Shown: positions 9,355 through 21,265, counted from the stretch's first letter. The stretch is 64,000 bases of DNA from Chinchilla lanigera (GCF_000276665.1 NW_004955466.1:11025567-11089566), one strand, 5' to 3'. Notes: generated by a model not told the origin, from the sequence alone. Translations and numbers: made by a program.

Positions 9355-12042
9355 CCCATTTTTTTTATTAGTGCATGTTGGTTATACAGATTACTGGCTT
9401 TCATTTTGGTAGATCTGTATATGCGCAGAACACACTTTAATCATCTTCCCATCCACCCTTCCTTCCCCCTCTAGTTTTGCATTTTCAGAGGGATTCAGTG
9501 TGCACAGTATATTTTGATCATATTCATGTCCCCATTACCTGCCCTTACCCCCCCCCCTTCTTCCCTTCCTCTGGTCTAACAACAGTCTCCCTTTTTCTTT
9601 CCTTTTATCTAGTACATTTTTCAATACATAATAAATGCATTCATCACAAGGAACTGGAACCTATACGTACCACATATTAATCCTTTTTACTTCCCTTTCC
9701 GATCTCCTCCCTCCCAATTCCCCCACCCCTAAGTTCCCCTTCCGTCTGCACGAAGTGTACCTTTCTGTGTCCAATCATCTCTCTTTTATTTTGCTCTTTA
9801 AATCATTTATACTTTGAGTTTCTCATATAAGAGAAACCATGTGACGCTTTAATCTTATGTGTCTGATTTATTTCACTTAGCAGCATGGCCTCCAGGTGCA
9901 TCCATTTTCCTACCAATGACCCAACTTTATCCCTCTTTATGGCCAAGTAATATTCCATATTGCATAATACACCACATTTTCTTTGTCCGTTCATCTTTAA
10001 TGAGCATGTAGGTCACTTCCCAAATTCAGCTATTGTGAATTGTGCTGCTATGTACATGGATATACATGCATCACTGTAATTTGATGTCTTTCTTTTGGGG
10101 AGAGGTATAGGTTGGTTAGGTGGGATTTCTATTTTTCATTTTCTGAGGAATCACCATACTGATATCCATACTGGTTGTACTAATTTACATTCTCATCAAC
10201 AAATTAGAAATATACTTTTCCCCTACAAGGTCATCAGCATTTGTTGTTTTTTGAGTTCTTGATGGTAGATGTTTTTATTGGAATAAGATGAAATCTTGTT
10301 TCATTTCACATTTCTCTAATGGCCAAAGATGCTACAGATTTTTTATGTACTTACTGGCCATAGTACTTCTTTTGAGAAGTGTCTTTATATCTAGGTCTTT
10401 GCTCCATTTGATTTAACTTTAGTATAGAACGTGGGTCTATATACATGCTTCTGCAAGTATATAACTAGTTTTCCCAGTGCTATTTGTTAAAGAGGCTATC
10501 TTTTCTCCAGCATATGTTTTAGCCCCTTTGTCAAAGATCAAATGGCTGAATGTGCCTGACATGGTTTGCACTCTCAGTTCTGTTCCATTGATCCACATGT
10601 CTGTTTTGTGCCGATACCATACTGTTTTTATTATTGTAGCTTATAGTGCAACTTGAAATCTGATATTATGATGCCTCCTGCTTTGCTCTTTTTGTTTAGG
10701 ATTGTTTGAGTTATTTTTGGTACCTTCTGGTTCCATGTACATTTAAGATGATTTTTGCTAGTTCTGCAAAGAATGTTGTTACTATTTTCACTGGAATTAC
10801 ATTAAATCTGTATACCATTTTTGATAATATGGCCATTTTGACAATATTGATTCTGTCTATCCAGGAAAGGGTGGTGTTTTTCTATTTTCTGATGTCCTCT
10901 TGACCTCTTTTTCAGAGTACTATTGTTTTCATTACACAGGTCTTTTACTTCCTTGGTTACTTCCTGTGTATTTAAGTTTTTTGAAGTTACTATGGATGAG
11001 GTTGTTTTCTTGATTTCTTTCTTTGTGCATTCATTGTTGTGTTCAGAAATCCTATTGATTTGTGTTAATTGATTTTGTCTTTTGCTACTTTTCTGGATTT
11101 GTTTATCAGTTCTAAGAGTTGCTCAGGTCTTCTATGTAAAGGATCATGTCATCTGCGAATAAAGATAGTTTGACTTCTTCCTTTCAATAATGTATCCCTT
11201 TTATTTCATTATCTTGCCTGATTGCTTTGGCTAAAGTTTTGGTACTGTACTGAACAGGAGGGATGCAAGTGGACACCCTTGTCTTGTTCCTGATTTTAGA
11301 GGAAATGCTTTCAGGTTTTCTGTATTTACTCTGATGCTGGCAATAGGTTTGTCAAAAATGACTTTCATCAGCTTGACGTGAGGTCCTTCCATACCTGTTT
11401 TCATCAAGGTTTTTATTATAGGTGGATGTTGGATTTTTTCTGAGATAAGCACATGAATTTTTCAGCCTTGCTTCTGTTTATGTGATGAATTCTGTTTATG
11501 GATTTGCATATGCTGGGCCAACCATACTTTCATCCCAGATGCCAACTTTGTCAATGTTTTTAATGTTTGCTACATTCCGCTTGCCAATATCTTGTTGAGG
11601 ATTATTGCATCTATATTCATTAAGGGGATTGGGATGTAGATTTCTTTTTTATTATTATTAAATCCTTGTCCAGGTTTGGCATCAAGGAAATGCTAGCTTC
11701 CAAGAAAGACTTTGGCAGTGCTCCTCCCCTTTCAATTTCATGGAAGAGTTTCAGGAGTATTGGTGCTAGATCTTCCCTGAGGTTCTGACAGTCTGCGGTG
11801 AATCCATCAGGTCCTGCACTTAGTGGGTAGTTGTCTTTTTTGTTTGTTTGTTTTTTATCACTGCCTCTACTTCACTGCCTGTTATTCAGGGCTTTTAGTA
11901 TCTCTTGGCTTAATTTTGATAATTCATATGTGTCTAGAAATTTATCAATTTCTTCTAGGTTCTCCAATTTATTGGAATATACATTTTTAAAGTAGTTTTT
12001 TATAATCCTTTAGATTTCAGCAATTTCCATTATGATTTCACG

Positions 12043-12126
12043 TTTTTTTTGGGTACTGGGAATCAAACTCAGGACATTGTGCTTGCCAGGTACGCACCTG
12101 TGCCACTGAGCTATATCCCTGGCCCC
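12043..12126 (-). mobile_element. ID-type SINE in L1, antisense
   Basis: An inverted ID element: T-run, 'gggtactgggaatcaaac', 'gtgcttgccaggtacgca' and 'gagctatatccctggccc'. The flanks 'tgatttcac' (12,033-12,041) and 'tgatatcac' (12,128-12,136) match at 8 of 9 positions and are a likely target duplication. It is more diverged than the 3,516 copy. Confidence 0.9.
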
Positions 12127-12242
12127 GTGATATCACCTTTTCATTTCTAATTGGGCTGATAATTTTTTTTTCTGTTTCTTTCTTTTTTGATAAGTTTGGT
12201 TAAGAGTTTACCAATCTTGTTTATCATCCAAAGAGCCAACTC

Positions 12243-12707
12243 CAAGTTAGTTGTTCAGATTACCAGATATAAGCATGCAAAAATGATCAAAAAGAAAAAA
12301 AATTAGGCATTAACTGTTCTTTTCTCTTTTTTTTGAACCAGGAATCAAACTCAGGACCTCATGCTTGCCAGGCAGGCTCTGTGTTGCTGAGCTATGTCCC
12401 TGGCCTTAACTGTTCCTTCCAATAAAGTATTTGACATCAGCAGTACAGTTATCCCAGCTATCCTTCTATATATATATTTTTCCTTCCGTCTTTCTTTCTT
12501 TTTCTCCTTTCCCTCATCCCAGTTGTTCCTTCCTTTGAGCAATTTTTTTCCCTTTCATAATACCTATTATAGGTTATATAACAACCACTGCAAATTCCTA
12601 TCATTTTGTCTGAAACCCTGTATCATTTTTATTGTTTTTGCTTCATTTTGTTTTTGTTTATATTGTTGGTATTTTGCTATTCTTTTTTTAAATTATTCTC
12701 TTTAAAA
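12243..12707. mobile_element. 465-bp insertion in L1 with 14-bp target duplication
   Basis: The host L1 is interrupted between two perfect copies of 'caaagagccaactc' (12,229-12,242 and 12,708-12,721). The second L1 in the window has a single copy at the corresponding place (around 28,418), so this block is an insertion. Its pyrimidine-rich middle (12,480-12,570) resembles the inverted L1 3' UTR at 25,610-25,700. No poly(A)/poly(T) boundary is obvious, so the family is uncertain; a truncated L1 is my best guess. An ID SINE later landed inside it. Confidence 0.75.
12320..12405 (-). mobile_element. ID-type SINE inside the 465-bp insertion, antisense
   Basis: Inverted ID body with 'accaggaatcaaactcag', 'catgcttgccaggcaggc' and 'gctgagctatgtccctgg'. 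A perfect 10-bp duplication, 'ttaactgttc', flanks it at 12,310-12,319 and 12,406-12,415. It is the third layer of nesting: L1, then the 465-bp block, then this SINE. Confidence 0.93.
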
Positions 12708-12778
12708 CAAAGAGCCAACTCTACCTCATTAATTCTTCGTATTACTCTTTGGTTTCAATTTCATTCATTTCTGCTCTG

Positions 12779-12871
12779 GTTTTTGTTTTTGTTTGAGACA
12801 GTGTCTTGCTATGCAGCCCAGGCTGGCCTCCAACTCACAGTGATCCTCCTGCCTCAACCTCCTGAGTGCTG
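12779..12871 (-). mobile_element. Short B1 SINE in L1, antisense
   Basis: An inverted B1 of about 93 bases: 'gtttgagacagtgtcttg', 'cccaggctggcctccaac', 'gatcctcctgcctcaacc'. The L1 word 'tgctctg' occurs on both sides (12,772-12,778 and 12,872-12,878) as target duplication. It lacks the internal ~30-bp duplication of the B1 at 47,497. Confidence 0.9.
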
Positions 12872-13841
12872 TGCTCTGATCTTTATAATTTCTTTTCTTC
12901 TGCTAGTTTTGCATTTAAATTTTTTTCTAGATCATTGAGATGCATCACGAGGCTATTGACCAGGATAAATATGTCCTTTATATGTGTGTATTCACAGCTG
13001 TAAACTTTCCTCTAAGAACTCCTCTCATTGTTTCACATATGTTTTGGTATTTTGTGCTTCCATCATCATTCGATTCTAAGAACTTTTACAGTTCCTTCTT
13101 AATTTATTCTGGTATCTGTTGATTTTTCAATAATTTATTTTTAATTGCCATGTATTTGTGTAGTGTCTATAGTTTATTTTGCTGTTCATTTCTAGCTTTG
13201 TTCTGATATGGCCCAGTAGTATACAAGAGGTTACTTCCAATATTTTGTATTTATTTAAGCATGGTTTATGGCCTACTATATGGTCTATTTTGAAAGACAT
13301 TCTGTGTGCTGCTGAGACAAAAAATGTGCATTCTGCATTGGGGGAGGCACTTTGTAGATATTCTTAAAATCCATTTATTCAATGGTGAGATTTAACTCTG
13401 ATATATTTTTTAAAGTCTGTTTTGTTTTATTGTTTTGTCAGGTTGATCTAATTGTGAGAGTGGAGTATTGAAGTTCCCTGCTATGATTGTGCTGGTGTCT
13501 ATTCATCCTTTTATGTCCAGCCGCCTTTGTTTTATGAAGTTAGATGCACTGGTATTCCATGTATATGTACTTACTCTTGTTATCTCTGTTGGGTTGTTCC
13601 CTTTAACAGAATGTAGTCACCATTTTTGCCTCTTCTAATCAGTCTTGGCTCGAAGTCTGCTATGTCTGAAAATAAGGTAGCTACTCCTCCTTGCTTTTGA
13701 GCTCCAACGACTCTTGCTTTTTGCTACAGTCTGTTAGTTTATGTCTTTTGATTGGTGAATAAGACCACTGACAAGGAGAATTATATTGTAAGGTATTTAC
13801 TGAGGTCTGTAATTGAATTATTTTTCCAGTGCTGATTTCTT

Positions 13842-13950
13842 TATTTTTTTTTTTCCTTTTTTTTGGTTTTTCTCTGGTACCAGGAACCGAACTCACGACC
13901 TTGCGCTTGCCAGGCAGGCGCTTTTGCTGCTGAGCTAAATCCCCAGCCCC
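13842..13950 (-). mobile_element. Young ID-type SINE in L1, antisense
   Basis: Inverted ID with the same tail as the sense copies (complement of 'gagaaaaacc' at about 13,864-13,875), 'ggtaccaggaaccgaact', 'cttgcgcttgccaggcag' and 'gagctaaatccccagccc'. It sits near the L1 ORF2 start. The T-rich left flank makes the target duplication hard to fix. Confidence 0.92.
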
Positions 13951-14160
13951 TTTTCCTTTTGTTTAACTACTCTCCCAGTTTCATGTATACTTTCCTTTGG
14001 GCTTTTTGGTGCTAGCAGTCTCCCCCTTTCTGTCTGGTTTAAAGTGCTGGTTTAGCAGTCAAGAATTTCTTTGTCATGGAAAATTTTTATTTCTCCATTA
14101 ATTGTGAAGTCTAATTTTTTAGCATATATTTGTCTAGATATAGAAAATATTTAACATTCA

Positions 14161-14514
14161 GCGTCCAGTGTATATTAATAATTCTCTTCCCCATTTATAT
14201 CTTCTCAGGTTTTATTATTGAAGCTCTAGTCTTTAACTACTTTCCCCTTTTCACGAGTACTTGGGATTGTTTTGCTCTGGGGCTCTCTTCCTACTCCATC
14301 AAGATCAGAGCCAGAAAACATGCTGTCCCCTGAAGATCTGGAGATGAGGCCAGACCTTCTAATGTTCTTAAAAGGCAGAAATCTACAGTTATTTATGGCA
14401 TCCAGGCTTATCAAATATTATAATCCCCTAAATGTTCATAAGTGAAGAAATAGATGAAGAAATACCCATTTGATCGTGCTCTATGCAGCAGGTCAAAGTA
14501 GTGAACTGGGCTGT
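14161..14514. other. Unique sequence after the L1
   Basis: No recognisable repeat or gene. The exact 5' break of the preceding L1 could lie a little further right than given. Confidence 0.4.
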
Positions 14515-14660
14515 TTAAGCACACATAACCCTTATCATGAGCCAGATTTGTCTATAAATATTAACTCAGTTCAACCGAGAACAGCCCACTGCGGTAAACA
14601 TCATCATCTTTGCTGATAAGGAAACTGAGACATAGAGAAGACAGACCCTCTTATGTGTCC
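14515..14660 (+). mobile_element. MIR SINE, sense
   Basis: MIR-like blocks: 'catgagccagatttgtct', 'tattaactcagttcaacc', 'gataaggaaactgagaca'. It is ancient and partial. Confidence 0.6.
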
Positions 14661-14879
14661 AACATGGAGACATCTCATAATTTGCCAGAGCAATATAGTA
14701 TGCAAGAATTTACATAAAGTTCAAAAATACACAAACAAATGCATTATTCACATATACACATGGATAGTAAACAAGGAAAACAAGGACAGGAAGAATACAC
14801 ACCAAATCAATATTGCTTCAAATGAATAGGAAGAAGGCTGGGACCAGAGGGACACAGAGTAAAATTTCTCTTGTGTGTG

Positions 14880-15560
14880 GCATCCTTTTCATTTTATTAT
14901 TAAAGGGCAATATGTTGCAATCAGATAGTTCTGGGTAATGCATATACTGATTTTAAGTGTACATTTCCCTGTATGTCTATATAATTTTAAATTATGAAAC
15001 ATAATTTGCATACAGAAAAGGACAGAAAATATATTTGTAATATTTCACAAATAATGATTAAACAATGTAACCACCATACCAGCTCAGAAAAAGAAAATGA
15101 GTAAAAATGTCCCAGCATTGTGGATGCATTTCCATTCGTGACCTCTTTCTGCTCCCTTCCCCCAGGCAAGCATTCCCCAGGTTCTGTGATGCCCTCTGGC
15201 TTATTTCTCCTTACAGTTCTACCACTTACATCTGCACCTGCGCAGTGTAGTACAGCTCTCCCCTTCTCTGAAGTGTAGTAGGTAGATCCCTGTGGTGTGT
15301 ATCCTTGTGTGTCTTTCTTTTTTTTTTGTTTTTTTTTTTTTCCGGTACCAGGAATCGAACTCACAACCTTGCGCTTGCCAGGCAGGTGCTGTGCCGCTGA
15401 GCTATATCCCCAGCCTCTGTGTGTCTTTCTTTACTTAGTGTTGTATCTGTATGATTCATCTGTGCTGCCCCTTGTTTGCTCTCACTGTGAAATAGTTTTC
15501 CACATTTGGTTACGATCTTGACTACTGATTGACAGTTGTATTGGAGTGTTTAAAATTTTC
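14880..15560 (-). mobile_element. Old L1 3' end, antisense, split by an ID SINE
   Basis: The plus strand carries inverted old-L1 blocks: 'taatttgcatacagaaaa', 'ccttcccccaggcaagca', 'ttactt' after 'gtctttct', 'gattcatctgtgctgccc' and 'gaaatagttttccacatt'. The ID at 15,321-15,417 interrupts it, and the flanking L1 text continues on both sides. It is non-functional. Confidence 0.6.
15321..15417 (-). mobile_element. Young ID-type SINE, antisense, perfect 15-bp TSD
   Basis: Inverted ID: long T-tract, 'ccggtaccaggaatcgaa', 'ttgcgcttgccaggcagg', 'gagctatatccccagcc'. The flanks 'tgtgtgtctttcttt' are identical at 15,306-15,320 and 15,418-15,432. A 15-bp perfect duplication marks a recent L1-mediated insertion. 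Confidence 0.95.
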
Positions 15561-16839
15561 ACGCTTAAAAGAAAAGGTTTTATCCAGGAGATATCCAAGG
15601 ACAAACGTCCTCAGATGGTTCCTCAGCTCTCCCTTCTGAAAGAATGAGAGCAATCTTAATTGCATAACTATAAAACACACTTCCCTTTGGACTTTTTATT
15701 TATTTCCTTTCATTTCTTCTTCACCTCCCTTAGCCGACAGGTTGCTTTTCATTGCTACTTTTTTGCCTTTTCATTGTGAGGGGTTGTAGCCAAAAATGGA
15801 TTATCAAAGCCCCTGCCCTGGATACATCCTTTGTCTTACACACAAGGAAATAAGCATTGTGTTTTGCACAATTTAAAAACTGTAATTTTTAAACACACTT
15901 TTGTAGCCCTGAGTCCTATAGATGTTGTTTCAGACAATGGGATAGAAGTTTAAAATGCTCCGCTGTCTCTGGCAGCTGGTGAATTGTATGTGTAAGAATA
16001 AAGCCTTGACAGTGTTTCTCTGCAGGGTGAATTCACTCTACACGAGACCCACACAGAGTGTAACAAAGATGTTGCCAAACATCTAAATAAAAATTTCCCC
16101 TCCTCATTATTAATTTCTATACAGCACTGCTTTATTTAAAAAAAGCCACCCCCGGTCTCACTGGTGAGGAGGAAAGAACCCACAAAACGGTGTTGTTCGC
16201 CCCAGCACACACTGGTAATTGGGCCAAAGACAGAAGTATCTCTGTATTGTGAGAATCCAGCGACGCTGTAAAAAGTATCTTCCACCTCTCCAACACCACC
16301 ATTAATATGTAAAAGCTTAAGCTTGCTAAAGGGATTATTGTACATCCTATCTGATGGTAAACTGGCACTGCAATGATTACATGTATCTTTTTGTCATGTC
16401 CTTGTGAAACATCTTACTCTTGAACAGTATAATTGCCCTGTTACTAATGTTAGTGATTAAATTGGCATATTTGTGACATATTGCCTTAAACGGATGGTGC
16501 ATCTGCAGTATCCAAAGTCTTGAATGTACACTCTATAGAATGGCTACCATATCAGTTACAAATAGACATGCACGTACTATACATATTACATAATATGCAT
16601 GTATACATTATATGTTAGGGTAACAAGAAGCACAGATCCCACAGGCAGGTTATTTAGTGTAGGAGTAGAGATGCCCTAATCTCTGTCTTTACTTCCTACA
16701 TGTTCTGCCTATTGGAGATAAAATACCGCATGTCAAACAGTAATATAGGATGCACACACTGCATTACTTTGGAGAAGACACTACTACAAACATGCAAGAT
16801 GTTGTCCCCAGCCCACGAACATCTTAGCTGAAATTACAA
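15561..16839. other. Unique sequence, nothing recognised
   Basis: About 1.3 kb without a clear repeat or gene. The last 150 bases may already belong to the ERVL remnant that follows. Confidence 0.4.
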
Positions 16840-19757
16840 CAGGTAGCTCTACCATTTAGTCTGACAGGCTACTTTGGTATTTCTGGGACAGGACACATAT
16901 GGTAAACCTTTCAGCATGCATCTGTTTTCACATCTCTTTTGCCACAAAATGGACTTCTTGGCCTGAGGCAATCTGTGGGAGGACCAGTGCTGCTGGACTT
17001 AGTGATGGTGCAGCGGAGACATGGTGGGTAGCCAAGGTAAACTCCAGATGTGCAGACTCCAGTAAGGATGAACACTGCCCTGCCGGGTGGGAAGGCTGGA
17101 CATGGTTGACTTCCTGCTACGTGGCAGGCTGGCTTCTCCAAGGAATGGTAGCAGGTGAAGGGTTCAGTGTCCATTTTTGTTGCTGGCAGGTTGTACTCGC
17201 CAGTAGTAGGAGCTAGGTCAGACTTACTGAAAGGGGTGCATGGGTAGAGCCTCAGTGCCTTCTACAGTGGCCATGATGTCAGTGAATCCACCAAGCATCA
17301 TCAGGACAACTGAGGAGGAAGGCTGGATGACATCCACAGCCCCTGTGCTGTTTAAGAACCTCCACTGTGGCAGGTGCCCAGCAGGTCTTATGCATTTGCA
17401 CTCAAAGGCACACACGTGTCAGATCATTCCCACAGAGTTTTCATATACCTCTTCCCCCAGGGGCCCTAGTCGGCAGTCTCCGGGGCCCATTCTTACACAA
17501 TTTAAATGTAATTAAGAGACCAGAGGTAGTACCCATCATCCCCTTCCACTACCACCCATCTTCAATTCCCTCACCTTTGGTTAGCAAGTGTGATGGGCTG
17601 AGCCAGACTCTGCAGCCATGATTGCTGCACTTGTCCATTTACTGCTAAAATTGTGCTAACCATATTCTTGGTACTGAGAACCAAGCATACCGCCTTCCCA
17701 CTGAATCAGTGCTACTTGCTCTTGCTAATTAACCCTCTCCTAGCTCCCTGCAAGCCAGCCCTGCCCTGCTTCTATTCTACCTTGCTGCTAATTGCACCTC
17801 CTTGCTTGTTATATTTACGCACTGCTAGCTCTAACCCCACTGCTCTCGGGTCCAGTATGAGTGCCACTGTCATGCTGACCTAAGCTGGGAAAAGGGGAGC
17901 TACCACTGGGTATTCCAGTGATACTGGTGCCCCTTACCTTCTGAGTTCTTCAGTTCTCACACTTCTTCACTCAGCAGTGTCATCATTTTTTCCAGGTCAC
18001 TAGGAGTTCTCATTAGCACTGTCTCTGGGACCCTTGACAGTCCATTAAATCCTGTGTCACAAAAGATTATTATCATTGCGATAAACTCTGTCTTACTCGA
18101 TTGTACGTAACACCCCCTTAATGTAGCTCCATCAGGAACTGGTCCTGAGCATACTCTCTTGACTATAGCTCATTCTATATTTAGTCTCTCTTCCCTTGGC
18201 CAGCCTACCACATTCCTGGTTGAGCTATGCTGATATTGGACCTTTGTTATTGGTCTGGTTATGGGAGGGGTGATACAGTAGTGGGTAGAGAGATAGCAGG
18301 GAGATAAACATGATCTTTTAGGATCCCATGCTGACCTTGGTGTAAAGATCCACTACTTTCATGATCAAGTCTTCAGCCTGGTTCTTCCTTTTGTCTGTGC
18401 TTGGCTGTAAGACAGGAGGTTCCCTTAAATGCTACCAAGCAGCCTCTGACTCTCACATTTTTGCCTTGATTTAATCATTAGTCCAGCAATCCTTAAATTT
18501 TCTGTACTCAACTAGTCAGTGCTATTTGACAATAGCCACACAATTCTTCTGTGCTCCAGGTCATTGCTTTCATACCTCTCAGGAAATAGATGTACAATGC
18601 CAGACAGTGCATCCCCTCCCACCAGCTCCCAGGTCACCAGTGGTGAATTTGTAACAGTTGTACTGGAGAAGTATACTAAGGCCTGTGGAAATTCCACCAG
18701 TTATGGTGATAGTGTTCTCATTGCCAGCTGATTAACAAATGGCCCAGCTCTAAAATTTCCTTTAGATTCTGGTTTCTAGCACACCTGTGATATTAGCTGT
18801 CCTCAACTGGATTTCCCAGGAGCTCCCTCTGAGATGAAGAGCTGCACACAGAAGGCTCACTGGGGGGAGCACTTTCAGGAGCTACATCAGAAGGAAATGA
18901 CAAGGGAAGGGTTGCTCAAAGGACAAAGCTGATTCATGAGGCAGTTGTCATGGAGACTTCAATTAATTCAACAGAGAGCTCTAAAACCAGGGTGGCCCTC
19001 CAGAGTTGTTCAACATGAAGGCAGCAGATCCAGTCCTTTGTATCTCCACAGTTTCCAGTTATTAGCAAAAGGCTTCCTAGAGAAAAGGGTAACCTTGGAT
19101 GAAGCATTTTCCAGTGATAGGTATACCTGCAAGCTGTTAGCAGGTAGTATTACCAGCATCAGTGTATGTTGGCTCCAGACAAAGGATCTGGACAGGATAC
19201 CACAATATCCATTATACACAGTTCAGAGTTTCCACATGATCTCCACTAGTCCCCCATTCTGTTATTGCTATTTCATAGTAAAGAACTGAGTTCCAAGGCA
19301 GTATTTCCCTCTCTGAAATTCAATTTACACAAGACAGCCATTATTACGTTTATCAAAAATGTGAATGCCCCCTTACCAGTAGATTTCTTATTACTAAAAT
19401 GAAGAGGGAATATGATCAGATGAATTGTTTGTGAGTTTATATATCATAAATCTATTCTAACATTCTTACATCCCTGAACCTATTGACCTCTTTTTCTATG
19501 CCAAAGAAATCTGACATCTCCAGGTGGAGATGAGGGGTGGGGATCTGGTCTCCTTATTTCAGAAGTCATCTTCAAACAGGTGTTAAAGAATTACCCCAGC
19601 AAACTCTTAGACTACCTCCACGGGTATTTGACATAATGTCGAGCACAGAGGCAAGAGTAAATGTCTTCATGTCAGTTAGTGTAGATTCACATTCCATACC
19701 TAATTCTAAAGTCCTTAAGTTCCTTCCTACTTGTGTTCCTACATTTCCTGCCAGTCC
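16840..19757 (-). mobile_element. ERVL endogenous retrovirus interior remnant, antisense
   Basis: The plus strand reads like the inverted 3' part of ERVL pol (integrase side): 'cttggcctgaggcaatct', 'ttgttgctggcaggttgt', 'aggtcagacttactgaaa', 'tggccatgatgtcagtga' and 'catacctcttcccccagg'. Further right (17,500-19,750) the text is less recognisable but runs up to an MLT2-type LTR in the same orientation, as expected for the 5' side of the interior. All frames are broken by stops and indels, and no 3' LTR is found to the left, so this is a dead, truncated relic. The assignment of the 16,880-17,460 part is firmer than the rest. Confidence 0.65.
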
Positions 19758-20348
19758 ATTGCATTCGTCAGGGTTCTCTAGAGCAGTGGTGATGAACCTA
19801 TGGCATGTGTGCCACAGCGGGCTGTTTGTTATCACTGAAAACTCTAAAAGGTTCACCATCAGTGCTCTATAGGAACACAATCGATATAAAATGTATATAC
19901 ACTTATACAAAGTGATTTCTTAGGTAGGCTTATGGATCAGAAACAGGAGTCAGTGGTTGTCTGTGGGATCAGAGGCAAAAAGAATCCAAAATGGCTGCCT
20001 ACATGATAAAGACTTGGAAGATCCAGTAAAAGTAGGAGGCTGAAGACCTGGAAGCTCACTGTAGAGTCACCAGTGTGAGTCTGTGTTGGAAGTCTGAAGA
20101 AACCCGAGACCAGTGTCCAAAGGCAATGGCAAAGGCCAGAGCTCCTTCAAAAAGGGAACACTTCCTTCTTTCCCTTTGCATTCTGTCCAGGATACAAGCC
20201 TATTGGTTGGTGCCAACCACATCTGGGGTGGGTCCTCCCCACTCACTTTGCTGGCCTACATGCCAATCATCCACAAACACACCCAAAGCTTCACTAATCT
20301 GCTACTACATGGTTCTTACTCAAATCAAGTTGATACATCACAATTCAT
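19758..20348 (-). mobile_element. MLT2-type LTR of ERVL, antisense
   Basis: The left end 'gcattcgtcagggttctc' and right end 'caaatcaagttgatacat' are the inverted 3' and 5' ends of an MLT2 LTR. In between are 'tgatttcttaggtaggct', 'caaccacatctggggtgg' and 'tgccaatcatccacaaac', in the right order. With the interior on its left it is the 5' LTR of the antisense ERVL. An 81-bp DNA transposon interrupts it near the left end. Confidence 0.75.
19784..19864. mobile_element. 81-bp hAT-like miniature transposon inside the LTR
   Basis: The block begins 'cagtggtgatgaacct' and ends 'aggttcaccatcagtg'. These are imperfect terminal inverted repeats (13 of 16 positions pair). It is flanked by 8-bp repeats CTCTAGAG (19,776-19,783) and CTCTATAG (19,865-19,872), which match at 7 of 8. 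Both the 8-bp length and the nTCTAGAn-like target are hallmarks of hAT transposases. It carries no gene and must have been moved by a transposase from elsewhere. It is younger than the LTR it splits. Confidence 0.85.
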
Positions 20349-20999
20349 GGTCTAATACATAATAACAGGTGTTACTATACCTTTGCAGGTATTATAGGAA
20401 CTAAGCTACTGGGAAGTTACCAAGACTAGGAATCATTCATGGGAAACAGGAAAAAGTTAGTCACTGGAATGGAGAACAGGTGGGGATTTGGTCACAAGAA
20501 GATGAAACAGAAGCTGTAGTATAGCCAGATTTTGCTATTGAGAGAGGAAGCATCTCTAATATGTTACCACCTGAGATACCTTCTTTCAGTACTTTCAAAG
20601 CCTCAGATTAACAAATGTTCCCATTGATCCAGTTCTCCCTGATTGTCTGATCACTGTACTTAGAAGTGTACCTAGCACAAAATGACTACTCAGTGAGTGG
20701 TAGCAGTAGCAAGAGGAGTTGTTGTTACTGTTAGTGATAAAGACAGAAAAGTTGGGAGTAGAAAACCAAGCCCTTAATTATAAATGTTGCTTAAAAAAAA
20801 AAAAACCACCTGTAATCTCTAGCCAAACAACAGAGAAATTCATAGGCCAATGTCTAGCGAACTTGGGAAGACCTAAGGAACCCAGTAGCCACCTGGCAGA
20901 AGACAATACAGCAGCAATGTCAAGAATCCACTAAAGCAAGTCCAATTCTATGACACCAGCTGCCTATAAATTTAAAAATATATGTAAAATTGTCAAGGA
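20349..20999. other. Unique sequence, nothing recognised
   Basis: No repeat or gene was recognised. A short oligo(A) run occurs near 20,792. Confidence 0.4.
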
Positions 21000-21265
21000 A
21001 TAGGTGAAATTGGTAATACATTATGAGAATGTAAATTGATATAATCCATTGGAAAGAAGTTGGATAATCTATTACAATCCTTAACATGCCCATGGCTCAA
21101 TAAACTCACTTTTGAGAATCTAGCCTATGGAAAAATATATGTTAAAATTAATTCCACTATATTTATAAAATATTATTTATAATAGCAAATACTCAGAAGG
21201 AAACTAAATGTTCAGTACAAGGAAATAGTTAAACAAATAATAATAGTAGTAATAATAGTCATTCC
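21000..21265 (+). mobile_element. Old L1 fragment, sense
   Basis: Blocks such as 'attatgagaatgtaaatt', 'gagaatctagcctatgga', 'tttataatagcaaatact' and 'ggaaactaaatgttcagt' resemble the 3' region of an ancient L1. It ends where a younger L1 begins. Confidence 0.5.

Larger units (their letters stand above)
9355..14160 (-). mobile_element. Decayed L1 retrotransposon, antisense, with nested insertions
   Basis: A long L1 lies inverted. From left to right one reads the 3' UTR with a pyrimidine tract (9400-9740), the ORF2 C terminus (minus-strand frame 9803-9994, containing MEYYLAIKRDKVGSLVGKWM), the reverse-transcriptase domain, and the beginning of the endonuclease near 13,700-13,830. About 200 bases of the region between the ORFs follow. 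The RT catalytic motif FADD is still readable on the minus strand (11,145-11,159). Frameshifts and stops break ORF2 into short pieces and the 5' part is missing, so it cannot move. Four SINEs and a 465-bp block have inserted into it. Confidence 0.9.
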
